A stretch of 64,000 bases of DNA from Tribonema minus. Taxonomy: Eukaryota > Sar > Xanthophyceae > Tribonematales > Tribonemataceae. The translations under genes were made by a program, and so were the position numbers. The DNA lies in NCBI GenBank assembly GCA_017506865.1, contig JAFCMP010000510.1, positions 765,669-829,668 of the forward strand, written 5' to 3'. Below the pieces are notes generated by a model, which was not told the origin of the DNA, made no database searches, and worked only from the letters and a program-made list of their open reading frames with translations. The stretch's first letter is position 1. Each line of letters opens with the position of its first letter. Positions 1 through 9,962 of the stretch are shown piece after piece.

Positions 1-422
1 AAGTCAGTACGCTTCGAGTGCCGTGAGATTGGTTACGGCCGGAAGTTCAGGTAGGCCATGTTGCAGTTGGCATGAAGTAGCATGGAGACCTGGCGCTAGC
101 GCCTATCTGCTGGCAATGGTAGTGCGTATGCATTCAATTCGTAGGTGCCGGAAGCTCAGGTAGAACCGTGTTGCATCTCACCTAACCCTGACGCCCAGCC
201 ATCCTCGATGTGGACATCTGAGGGGCAGGGTTGAAGTATGCAGCAGTGCTCAACCCATTTCTGCGACCGTCGCGGCGCGCAGGCGCTGCTCCGTAGCCCC
301 CCACGCGGACTCACACTCTGCCGTCGGCACTGCAAACACCTGGCTGAAGGGCAGTGTTGAAGTGCACAGCATCAGTGTTGAAGTACGCAGCATCGCTCAA
401 CCTTCTCCGCGACCCTCGCACA
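1..422 (+). promoter_or_regulatory. 5' flank of the PPR gene with a duplicated copy of its start region
   Basis: No separate gene is seen here. Bases about 230-306 are a diverged copy of about 377-456, the sequence running into the first exon of the PPR gene. Both share a GTTGAAGTA lead, a CTCAACC block and the GCAGGCGCTGCTCCG core, but the upstream copy has lost the ATG. The region should contain the promoter and 5' UTR; I cannot place a TATA box or transcription start. Confidence 0.5.
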
Positions 423-3420
423 ATGCAGGCGCTGCTCCGCAGCCCCCCGCGCGGCGTCGCCCCCGGCCGCGGCGCGTATCTGGCGGCGCTGCGCGCGAAC
501 GCGCGCGCGCGCGCGCCGTGGCAGGGCTCAACCGCCCTGCTGAGCGCCATGCGGCACGGCGGCGGAGGCGGCGACGGCAGCGGCGACGGCGGCAGCAGCG
601 GCGGCGGCGGCGATGCGAGGGCGCGGGAGGAGGTGGTGGTGGCGGCGGCGCGCGCGGGCGACTGGCGCGCGGCGCTGGCGGAGACGGCGCGGCTGCGGCA
701 GCGCTGGCGGCAGGAGGAGGCGGCGCGGGCTAGCTCCGCTGGTGCTACGGTGGAGGGGGAGGGGGCGCAGCAACGCCGGCAGCGGGAGGGCGCAGAGGGG
801 GAGGGGGGGGCTGATACTGGTCCTGGGCCTGGGTTGAACGGGGGGGCGAAGGGGGTAGCGGGGGGGGGAGGGAGGGGGGGCAGAGGGGCGGCGCGGCGGC
901 GCGCGATGCGCGTGCAGACGTACGCGGAGCTGATCTCGGCGTGCGCGCGCGCGGGCGAGTGCGACAGGTGAGCGCTGCTGCTGCTGCTGCTGCTGCTGCG
1001 CGCTGATCGCTGCTGCTTCGGGGCTGATCTCGGCGTGCGCACGCGCGGGCGAGTGCGACAGGTGAGCGCTGCCGGCGCGTGCTGAGCGTTGCTGCGGGGT
1101 CTGAGCGCTCATGCAACGAGTGCTGATATGTTGAGCGCTGACGCGCCGGGAGCTGCTGCGCTGAGCGCTGCTGCGCCGAGCACTAATGCACCGATCGCTG
1201 ATGTTCCAGGAGCTTGCTGCGCGCCGAGTGCTGCTACGCCGAGCGCTGATGCAATGAGCGCTGCTGCGTCGAGCGCTGCTGGGCCGAGCGCCGCTACGTC
1301 AAGCGCTGATGCAGCAAGTGCTGCTGCGTTGAGCGCTGCTGTGCCGAGCACTGTTGCGCTGAGTGCTGATGCGCCGACCGCTGGTGCAATGAGCGCCGCT
1401 ATGCCAAGCAGCTGCAGAGGCCTTGCGCATCCTGCTTTGAGTTCTGTCGCGAAATGTGCTCTATCTGACGTAACGCTGAAGTACGTGAAGAGTGCAAGCT
1501 TGCGTCATCTGTAGATGCATGCGGTATGTACCAACTGGCACTGCCGTCAGCCACAGTTCTCACCTTGTGAAGCAACTGCACGCTGCGCGTTCGCCTCTTG
1601 CGCACAGGCGCACGGCCAAGGAGCTGTCGTTTGTGAAACATGTACCTACTTGAAGTACTTTGAAGTGTATTGCGTGCATCACGCCTCTCAAAGTATACAT
1701 GTGAGTGTGTGCAAGACTTCACAAGTACTAGTGGATAGGTAGGCATCACTGCCATATTCAATGATGATAATCGAAGAAGACATCAGCCGCAGTTCTTGCG
1801 TCAGCATGCACCTGCTACTTGCGCGCTGGCGCAAAGCCGAGGGGCCGTTTGCGGTAGCGCGCGCGCAGGCATGTACGTATGTATACCTTTCCAATACTGA
1901 AGACCCATGCCCTCAAACGCCAAAAAGCTCGCACACAGAAGTCTTTTGACCTGTGGATATGATGGCACTGTTTGACTCGTGGCCAATGCCTGCAGCAGCG
2001 GCGACCACGGATATTGGTGGAAGGCACTTGCGGGCAACCATCCTTTGTCACCTAGAGCTCTAAGGATCTTTTGATTCTTTTCCATGTATGTAATGGCGCA
2101 GCCACCTCCAGCCTGACGTCAGTTCTTACCTGCTGCATCAATGGCACGCATGCGTTTACTCGTAATGCACTGACGCAGGGCCGAAGAGCTGTTTGCAGAA
2201 GCACGTGCGCTGGAGGTCCGGCCAAACGCCAAGTGCTTCGCCGCCCTCCTGGCCGCCAACACGGCTGCGGGCAGGTGTGTTTTTTCAGCTACTGTAAGCA
2301 TTTTCATAGAAGTGTTGGTTTTTTCTAAACATCTGTAAGTTTTTTGTTCCACTATCTACTGTAAGCATGTACTTCGAAGTACTTCGAAGTATCACATTTC
2401 GTACGTGTGTGCACAAGCGCATGCAGGATTGTTGCAGCTCCTGTGTGAGGTGTCCCAGGTGTACTTTCTGCTTCATCTTCACCTTGATGCACAGGCGTTT
2501 TACGTGATGTAGTTCCATGTAAGGTTTGGAAGTGGGCACAGGCATACATTGACCTCACATGTCATGATTGTTGTCATTTGAATCAGGGCCACGAGAGCAG
2601 GGTCAGTAACCGATTAGGGTTAGGGTTAGATTAGGGTTAAGGTGATGGTTAGGGTTAGGGTTAGTAGTTGCAAGCGCTAACACGGCTGCGGGCAGGTATG
2701 TACGTGCACAAGCACATGGAGGATTCGTGCAGCATGTGTTTCAGGTGCGTCAGGCTTCCTACTTATATTTGTACCTCTGTGCACGGTTGCTGTACGTGAC
2801 GTACTTCCGTGGGCTAACCCTAACCCTAACCCTAACCCTAACCCAAGGTGTGTAAAGTGGGCATTGACGTACGTTGACCTCACATGTCACAAATATTGTA
2901 ATTTGAATCAGGGGCACCAGACAGGGTAGGGTTAAAGCTAGGGTTAGGTTTAGGGTTAGCTATAACCCTAACCCTAAACAGTTGCAAGGGCTCTTCGCCG
3001 CTAACACGGCTGCAGGGCAGGTTCGCGCGTGTGTGGATGCGTGTATTCTGTTTCGTGTACGACAAGCAAGCACGCGTGAGATGTTTGAAGCATGCGTCTG
3101 CACTAGCATTCCAGTGCAAGATGCCTCAATTCGTGAAAAGCACATCTTGGGGTATGTATGTAAGCGAGGTATGCAGGTACACAGGCTGTCACCGGCACAC
3201 TTTGAACTCTTGATCTCCAGGTACTGAATTCAGAATAAGGTTGCCAGCATCACACCCTGCAACCGTTCGCCTAACCCTAATTTAGACCCCAAAGGCGGGA
3301 GCGCCGTGCTGTAATCCTGACCGTAATCCTGATCGTAACCCTACCCCTGCAGGTGGGTACGCGGGCGCAGCCTGCTGCTCAAGATGCCGCAGCGCGGCCT
3401 GCGCCCAACGGTGACAGGAG

Positions 3421-3463
<43 letters not shown>

Positions 3464-6400
3464 GCTGTGCTGCTGCTAACTGACCTTTACCCTGAAGACA
3501 GCAGCACTGTGCTGTAACTTTGGCCCTAACCCTAGCCGTAATTCCACCCCTGAAGGTGGGAGCGCGGTCGCAGCCTGCTGCTCAAGATGCCGCAGCGCGG
3601 CCTGCGGCCAACGGTGAAGGAGTACTGGCGCGTCATCCACGCGTGCGCGCGCGCGGAGCAGTGGCGCGCCGCCATCGACCTGCTGAGGGTGAGCGCTGCT
3701 GGGTGATGATGCTGAGCGGTGATGATTCAACTTCAATGACAGTTTTAGGCACTTCAACTTTGATGAAATGGTATGCGAAGCGCTGCCGAGGCAGGCAGCA
3801 CGTGTTTGGTAGATGTGGACAGCGGCGCGCCGCCCGCAACCTGCCGAGGGTGAGCGCTGCTGCGTGATGATGGTGAGCGGTGATACTTCGACTTCAATGG
3901 CAGTAGCCGTAGGCACCTCAACTCTGATGGTACGGTAGCCGTCGGCAGCGGCATGCCGCCCTTGGCCTGCTGAGGGTGAGCGCTGCTGCAACATCAATAT
4001 TGGGTTCCTGCTCCAGTATCGCACGCGTGCGATCGTCAGTGTTTAGGGTTAGGGCTGGGGTTAGGGCAACCAGCTTGAGAAGTGTCGATGGTGGGGGGTA
4101 GGGCAATCACCTCAAAAAGTTGATGTCTGGTTCATAATCCAGTTCGGCGGGCCTGCAAGACAGACACTGTTAACGATAGACGCGACGCCTCTGTCGGCGC
4201 CCCATGTGCATGCTTGCTGAACATCGTCGCATGCGCGCACGCGGCGGTCGCGCATGAACGCTGCTGCAAAATTGCTCTTTGTTCTTGAGCAAAGCTTCCT
4301 ACAATATTGATGTTGACATTGGCAGTTGAGCCATTCGTCATCTGGGAGAAGTAGTTCATAGACATGATGGCCCTGATGAGATGGAAAGCACGGAAACGCT
4401 GGGTGCTGCTGCGGTGACACTTCAACTGTGAGGATAGGGCGGCAGACACGGCGCGCGGCACAGTCGAACGTGATCGAACGAGTTCTACAGTACTTCATCC
4501 TGCGCTGCCGGCGCTGCTGCTGCCTCTGCTGCCACCGCCGCTGCTGCTGCTGCTGCAGCAGCAGTGTGGCGTGCCGACCGACGTGCGCGTCTACATCTAA
4601 ATATATATATATGACTGCAGCAGCGGCGACCACGGATATTGGTGGAAGGCACTTGCGGCTAACCATCCCTTGTTACCTAGAGCTCTACGATGTTTTGATT
4701 CGTTTTTCATATGTATCTTAAGCCGCCACCGCCGCAGCTGCTGCTGCTGCTGCTACTGCTGCTGTCGATCCTGCTGATCATGCTGCTGATCGAGCGGTCG
4801 CTGCTGCGGCTGTTGCTGCTGCTGCCGCCGCTGCTGCTGCCTGTGCAGGACATGCAGCAGCGCGGCGTGCCGCCTGACGTGCGCATCTACAATGCAGTCA
4901 TCGCGGCGTGCGCGACAAAAGCCAAGGTGCGCGCTGAAGTTGAAGTTGAACTGTCGCAATCCGTTAGTTGACGTTTAATTCAGGTGCCAAAGTTATGCCT
5001 CCAGGCCCCTTGCGGGAGCAGCTGGCGGGCAGCTCGGAACCGACGTGCAGTGAGCTGAGCGATGCTGCCATCGCTGCATGCTTGACGAAAGGCAAGGTGC
5101 GCAGTCGTATTCCCAGCACGTACTGCCATGCTAAGGTCAAGTTGAACTGTCGCAGGCGGTCCGCCGAGGCGCGGCGCACCTGACACAAGTATTTGAAGTT
5201 GCACGTGTCACTTTCAGTGTACTTGTCACTCAACGGTTGAGGTCCCACACGATGCCAGCTGAAGTGTGTTCGCGTCTATGTCTAATCCTAACCCTAATTG
5301 AGGCGCCTGGTGCAGTTTGTGGCAGAACTGACATGCAGCGTTCGAGCTTAGGGTAAGGTTTAGGGTTAGGGTTTGGGATTAGGGCTCAAAGTTCGGGTTC
5401 GGGTTAGGGTTACCACATTGCCCTTTACGGTTTCTGTCCGCACTGCGCGTCGCAATTTTCTGCGTCGCCTTCCACGAGAGGGGCAGTGTAACTCTTAGGA
5501 TTAGAGCTAGGTTGGGGTGAACAGGGTAGGGTTGGCGCTGCTGCGCACTTCACCACATCAGTGTCTCGCGTATGGATACCTTGAGGGTTAGGGTTAGGGT
5601 TAGGGTTAGCAGCGCCTCTGTCAGCGTGCCCCGCGTGCTTTCTCGTTTCACTCACTGTCCAGAGATACCTCAGGCGCAGCACTCCATGTCGCCGTCAATT
5701 GAGCTCCCCCACCTGGTGCACCTAACCCTAACCCTAACCGAATCGTATTCTAACCCTTCCACAACTGTCCGCGCCGCTTTTCGGCAGCGCGACGACGCTC
5801 TTTATCCTTCAGGCACTCTTCATACCTCAAGCACAACATCCATGTCGCTGTCAAGCGAGCTCGGCCATTCTGACGCACTGTTGTGCGCCGCTGTTCGGCA
5901 GTGCGACGAAGCTCTGGCGCTGCTGAAGGAAATGAAAGCCGTCCAACGCACCTAACCCTAAGACTAACCCTTGTACAACTGTCCCGTCTGCCCTATCCCT
6001 GTTACAACTGTCCTGTCTGCTTTTCGACAGTGCGACGAAGCTCTGGCGCTGCTGAAGGAGATGAAGGCCGCCGGCATTGAGCCGAGCACTGTCACGTACA
6101 ACAGCACCATCAGCGCGTGCGGCCGCTGCCAGCGCCTGAAGGACGCAATGCGTCTCTTCACGGCGATGCAGCGCGAGGTGCGCCACCTGTTGAAGTTGCT
6201 GTACATATGTTCTGCGCGGCTTGTGCGCTGGCACCGCTTCATACATACCGTTATCGGACGCAGCGCTACGGTGGTCAGGGTGCCAGCGCGATGAGCCTCG
6301 TCAAAGTCGACTGTTGAAGTTGATGTGTAACTGTTCTGCATACCATATCGGACGCAGCACAATGGTCGTTACAAAGGCAGTCGATGCTGAAGGTGCCAGC

Positions 6401-9400
6401 GCAATGAGCCGCGTTGAGGCGATGGAGCGCAAGGCGCGTCGCCTGTTGAAGTTGCTGTGCCGTACTTCCATCTGCATACAGCTCGCACCCGCGTGCGTGC
6501 ACTGCTCTCAAAAGTGGTTGGGACACAATACCTTGTTGAAGAACTCAATGGTCAAACTGCCAGTGCCTGAAGGACACCTGAAGGACACCTTGCGCATCTT
6601 CAAGTCCATGCAGAATGTGGCGCATCACCTGTTGAAGTTGCTGCACTGGTTCTGGCGCCCCGTCCGCGAAGGCCCTGCCCCTGCGCACGTGCATCGTCCT
6701 ACATACTTCAGAGTGTTGTATGGGACAGCGTTGCGGTAGTTGCTAGGGGTCACTTAAAGCTCAACGTCAAGCGTCAAAGTGCTCTCTGGTGTCCAACCTT
6801 AACCTCGTCCAACCCTGTGCAACCGCACTACAGAAGCACTCAGCCAGCATCTAAGCGGCGGCGGTGACGGGCGCGTGGCTGCACTTAAACCCTACGTACA
6901 CTCAGGGTTAGGGTGTTGTACTTTGGAAGTCTGGTACGGTATCAGGGTAAGGGTGAAAAAAGAGAGTGTGCGCAGGAACCTACATCACCTTAACATTGAA
7001 GTCACACAGCCCCCCCCCCCCCCGTCGCCACCTCCCTGCAGGGCGTCGAACTCAACAACATCACCATGCTGGCAGCGCTCAACGCGTGCGCCAAGGCCGG
7101 CGACGCGGCGGGCGCCAAAAACACAGCTCAGTTGCTTACTTTCATGGAGTATCCATCACCATCAATGCTGAAGCACCCCCCCCCCGTTCCCCTTACGCGC
7201 CCCGCCTGCAGGGTGTTGAACTCAATATTATCACCATGCTGGCGGCTCTCTGCGCATGCCACCAACATCAATGTTGAAGTCCCCCCTCCCTTCCCCCCCA
7301 CCGCAACACCACCTGCAGGGCGTCGAACTCAACAACATCACCATGCTGGCGGCGCTCGACGCGTGCGCCAAAGCCGGCGACGCGGCGGGCGCGGAGGAGC
7401 TCATTGACGATTTCATGCCGCAGCACGGCCTGCCGCGCACGGTCGCCGCGTACAACTGCATGGTTCACGCGCACGCCGCCGCGGGGAGCGCGTGGGACGA
7501 CGTCAGCGCGTGGCTCGCGCGCATGCGCCAGAGGTGAGCGCTGCCACCCCCATGCTGTGCAAATATGCGTCATGTGTAATCATGCATGCTGCGTGTAAGT
7601 ATTCGCAGAGTTGCGCTAAAGTTGGGGTCGGGGTCAGCACGCCGCGGCGCGGGGCGACGTCAGCGCGTGGCTCGCGCGCATGCGCCAGAGGTGAGCGCTG
7701 AGCGCTGCCCACGCTGTGCGAATGTACACACGCTGTGTGAATATACACGCTGTGTATGGATAAACATGCGCACGGTGGCCGCGCACAACTGCGTCGTGCA
7801 CGCGCACGCCGCTGCGGGGAGCGCGTGGGACGATGTCAGCGAGTGGCTCGCACGCATGCGCCAGAGGTGAGCGCTGCCGCTACGCTGGGCACTGTTACAC
7901 AGTTGAATAAGGGTTTAGGGCGCACAAGTAGGGTTAGCCACTGCACGCCGCCGCGGGGAGCGCGCGGGGCGACGTCAGCGCGTGTGGCTCGCACGCATGC
8001 GCCAGCGGTGAGCGCTGCCACTCTTTACGCTTTGCAATTGTACACACGCTGTGTGAACACACACAAAGCGTAAACATGCGCAGAGTTGCACTCAAGTAAG
8101 GGTCAGGGCTAGCGTGCCGCGGCAGGGGGCGACGACGGCATGCGGCGCGCGCGTGTGCGCCAGAGGTGAGCTGCCGCGGAGATTTGAAGTTCGAAGTAGG
8201 GGTCAGTAGAGAGTAGGGTTCAGCGAGGGTGGGCGCCAGGCAGAGCGCTGCCCAGTTGAAGTAGGGTTCAAATCGGCGCGGTGATGGGGTTGAAGCTACC
8301 GAGCCGCGGCGGGGGAGCGCGTGGCTCTTGCGCGTGCGCCAGAGGTGAGCGCTGCCGCTGCGCTGAGCGCTGCCGCACACTTGAACTAGGGCTCCGGGCG
8401 CAGGACGAGGCTTAGCGACGGCGTGCGTCCGCAGGGACCAACGTCGAGCGTGACTGCTGCGCTGAGTACTGCCACGCAGTTGAACTAGGCTTCAGGGTGC
8501 AGGACTAGGGTTAGCGACGCCGTGCGTCGGCAGGAACCAACGTCGAGCGTCGCCATAGAGTTAAAGTAGGCGTTCAAAGCACAGAACACCTGCCGCGTCA
8601 CCGCAGGGCGCTGTGTGTTAGGCTTTGGGGTAGGGTTACGCGGCAGCGCTTGGAGTGTCGCTGCACCTTACCCCTACCCCTGAACCTAACAGTAACACTA
8701 CCCCCCTATCCCCAACCCTTGCCTCAACCGAAGGGGTGTCGCACCGGATGCCGACGCTATCGCGCCCCCCCCTCGCCCCTTCTGCCAATCCCACCCCACT
8801 GCCACACATACCCCTAAAAAATTCCAGGGTTAGGGTCGGGGTTCGGTGCAATCGTTCACGCGCACTCGCGTGCCTACGGCGGCTTAGGGTTGGGCGTAGG
8901 GTTAGGCTTAGGGTCGGGGCGAGGGTTGGCCCCTGATGCTAACAGGGGCATCTTGCCTGATGGGCCCACCGTGCCATGGATCCGCGCCGCGCGCCGACCC
9001 TAGCCGCACCCCCTAACCCTAACCGTCACTCTCCCCCCCCCCGCCGCCCCCCCCGATCCTGACCCTGCGTCGCCCTGCCCCAGGTCCCCGCGCGCACATA
9101 TATGTAGATGCTCCGCACATGTGCAGGCGCCGCTGACGTTACCCGTACCCCTATACCCCAGATTATTCTACGCTACCCCCTAAACCCCCCTTTGTGCTGA
9201 CAGGGGCGTCATGCCCAACGCGGACACGTACACGGCGGCGCTCAGGGCGTGCGCGCGCGCCGGCGCCGCTCACCGTACCCGTACCCGTATCTAACCAACC
9301 TTAACCCTATGCTACCCCCCCAAACTCCCCCCTCATGCCAACAGGGGCGTCACGCCCAACGTGGACACCGATACCTTCCCCTAACCCTACCCGAGCCCTG

Positions 9401-9962
9401 ATCTCACCGTGCGCTTGACCCCCCCCCCCATACCTACCACTAACCCTACCCCCCAGCCCTGATCCTCACCGAACGCTTATTCCCCCCCGCCCCCCCCCCT
9501 GTCAGGGGCGTCACGCCCAACGCGGACACATACACGGCGGCGCTCCGGGCGTGCGCGCGCGCCGGCGCCGTCGCGCCCGCCGCCGCGCTGCTGCGCCGCG
9601 GCCCCGAGGCGCCGCGGCTCGACCGCGCCGCGCTGCTGCGCGGTCTCGCCGCGCACGGCCACGCGGCGTGGGTGGCGCAGCTCCGCGCGGCGCTGGGAGA
9701 TGAAGTTGAAGATGAAATTGAAGTTGAAGAGGTTGAGGTTGACACGCCGCGCGGCGGCGACGCGGGCCGGGGGCGCACGGTGGTGACGGCGGCGGCGGCG
9801 GCGGCGCGGAGCGGAAAGGGGGGGAGGTGCGCTGCGGCTGCGGCGGCGCCGCCGCCGCTACGCCGGCAGCGGATGGACGACTTTGACAACAGCGACGAGT
9901 GCATCGAACTGCTGCTCATGGCGCAGGTGCGGGGCGCAGACGGGGACGGCAGCACGAGATGA
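423..9962 (+). CDS. P-type pentatricopeptide repeat (PPR) protein, 7 exons, 556 aa
   Basis: Exons: 423-967, 2179-2274, 3556-3688, 4849-4926, 6031-6177, 7319-7533, 9506-9962. All introns are GT-AG and all junctions keep frame (557 codons with stop). An in-frame ATG-like start at 354 would add 23 residues. Residues 1-50 are rich in Arg/Ala and poor in acidic residues, as in an organelle transit peptide; residues 50-163 are Gly/Ala-rich low complexity. From residue 164 there are eight 35-36 aa PPR repeats with the typical TYxxLIxACA and VxPN/IEPS signatures (for example VTYNSTISACGR and GVTPNADTYTAALRACARAG). The C-terminus has a Glu/Val acidic stretch, then low complexity. PPR proteins bind organellar RNA in a sequence-specific way and act in processing, stability or translation; the RNA target cannot be read from this. 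No DYW or SMR domain is seen. Exon 3 has a truncated second copy at 3354-3418. Confidence 0.88.
1021..1068 (+). repeat. Copy of the PPR exon 1 end plus donor
   Basis: About 42 bases repeat the last bases of PPR exon 1 and its GTGAGCGCTGC donor almost exactly (original about 931-973). The copy lies 90 bp downstream inside intron 1 and keeps a usable GT donor. Confidence 0.8.
1089..1415 (+). repeat. Degenerate 15-bp minisatellite derived from the donor word
   Basis: About 20 imperfect 15-bp units built on GAGCGCTGCTGCGCC run through intron 1, just after the exon 1 end copy. The unit matches the intron side of the donor (GTGAGCGCTGCTG). Both strands stay open (Ala/Ser-Pro-rich readings) only because the period is a multiple of three. 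Confidence 0.8.
1916..2095 (+). mobile_element. Dispersed repeat A, copy 1
   Basis: Member of a repeat of about 130-180 bp. Shared landmarks are ATGGCACTGTTTG, GCAGCAGCGGCGACCACGG, TGGTGGAAGGCA and TAGAGCTCTA followed by TTTTGATTC. Other copies: 4611-4705 (+), 22245-22405 (+) and 19735-19912 (-). This copy and the 19.8 kb copy also share the flank beginning CACACAGAAGTCTTTTGACC. Short, dispersed and in both orientations, it behaves like a SINE or a fragment of a larger element. Confidence 0.7.
2613..2845. repeat. Interstitial telomere-type repeats in PPR intron 2
   Basis: TTAGGG-type units lie at about 2613-2665 and CCCTAA units (four or more perfect) at about 2814-2845, so both orientations occur within one intron. 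Confidence 0.85.
4611..4705 (+). mobile_element. Dispersed repeat A, copy 2 (shorter)
   Basis: Carries the core GCAGCAGCGGCGACCACGG, the TGGTGGAAGGCAC block and TAGAGCTCTACGA followed by TTTTGATTCG. It sits in PPR intron 3, directly after a copy of exon 4 sequence (about 4555-4592). Confidence 0.7.
5342..5609 (+). repeat. Interstitial TTAGGG repeats in PPR intron 4
   Basis: Degenerate TTAGGG units occur at about 5342-5414, and an almost perfect run of four at about 5583-5609. Confidence 0.8.
5885..6645 (+). repeat. Copies flanking PPR exon 5
   Basis: About 5890-5946 copies the acceptor and first 45 bases of exon 5 (real start 6031). After the exon, about 6391-6460 and 6557-6640 copy its 3' end (…GATGCAGCGCGAGGTGCGCC) and the following CCTGTTGAAGTTGCTG intron start, with growing decay. 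A weaker acceptor copy is at about 5773-5800. Confidence 0.75.
7036..8347 (+). repeat. Copies flanking PPR exon 6
   Basis: Acceptor-side copies: about 7038-7115 and 7207-7258, each with CTGCAG and GGCGTCGAACTC-type starts. Donor-side copies after the exon: about 7648-7692, 7775-7868, 7948-8010, 8113-8167 and 8317-8346, each ending in a CGCCAGAG-type end followed by GTGAGCGCTG or a decayed version. The GT positions are spaced about 141-179 bp. Confidence 0.85.
9203..9368 (+). repeat. Acceptor-side copies of PPR exon 7
   Basis: About 9203-9267 repeats the CAG acceptor and first 60 bases of exon 7 (GGGCGTCATGCCCAACGCGG); 9343-9370 is a shorter, more decayed copy. The real exon starts at 9506. 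Confidence 0.85.

Noticed and set aside
1089..1514. Open frame of Ala/Ser repeats in PPR intron 1
   Set aside because: It is a 15-bp minisatellite; both strands are open only because the period is divisible by three.
3354..3475. First copy of PPR exon 3 as the real exon
   Set aside because: It has the better CAG acceptor but breaks down after about 60 bases into CTG repeats; the copy at 3556 continues through a full PPR repeat to a donor in the right phase.
7038..7130. Additional PPR exons from the upstream exon 6 copies
   Set aside because: They encode only partial repeats that would duplicate the start of exon 6 and lack good donors; the single exon at 7319 gives regular 35-aa spacing.
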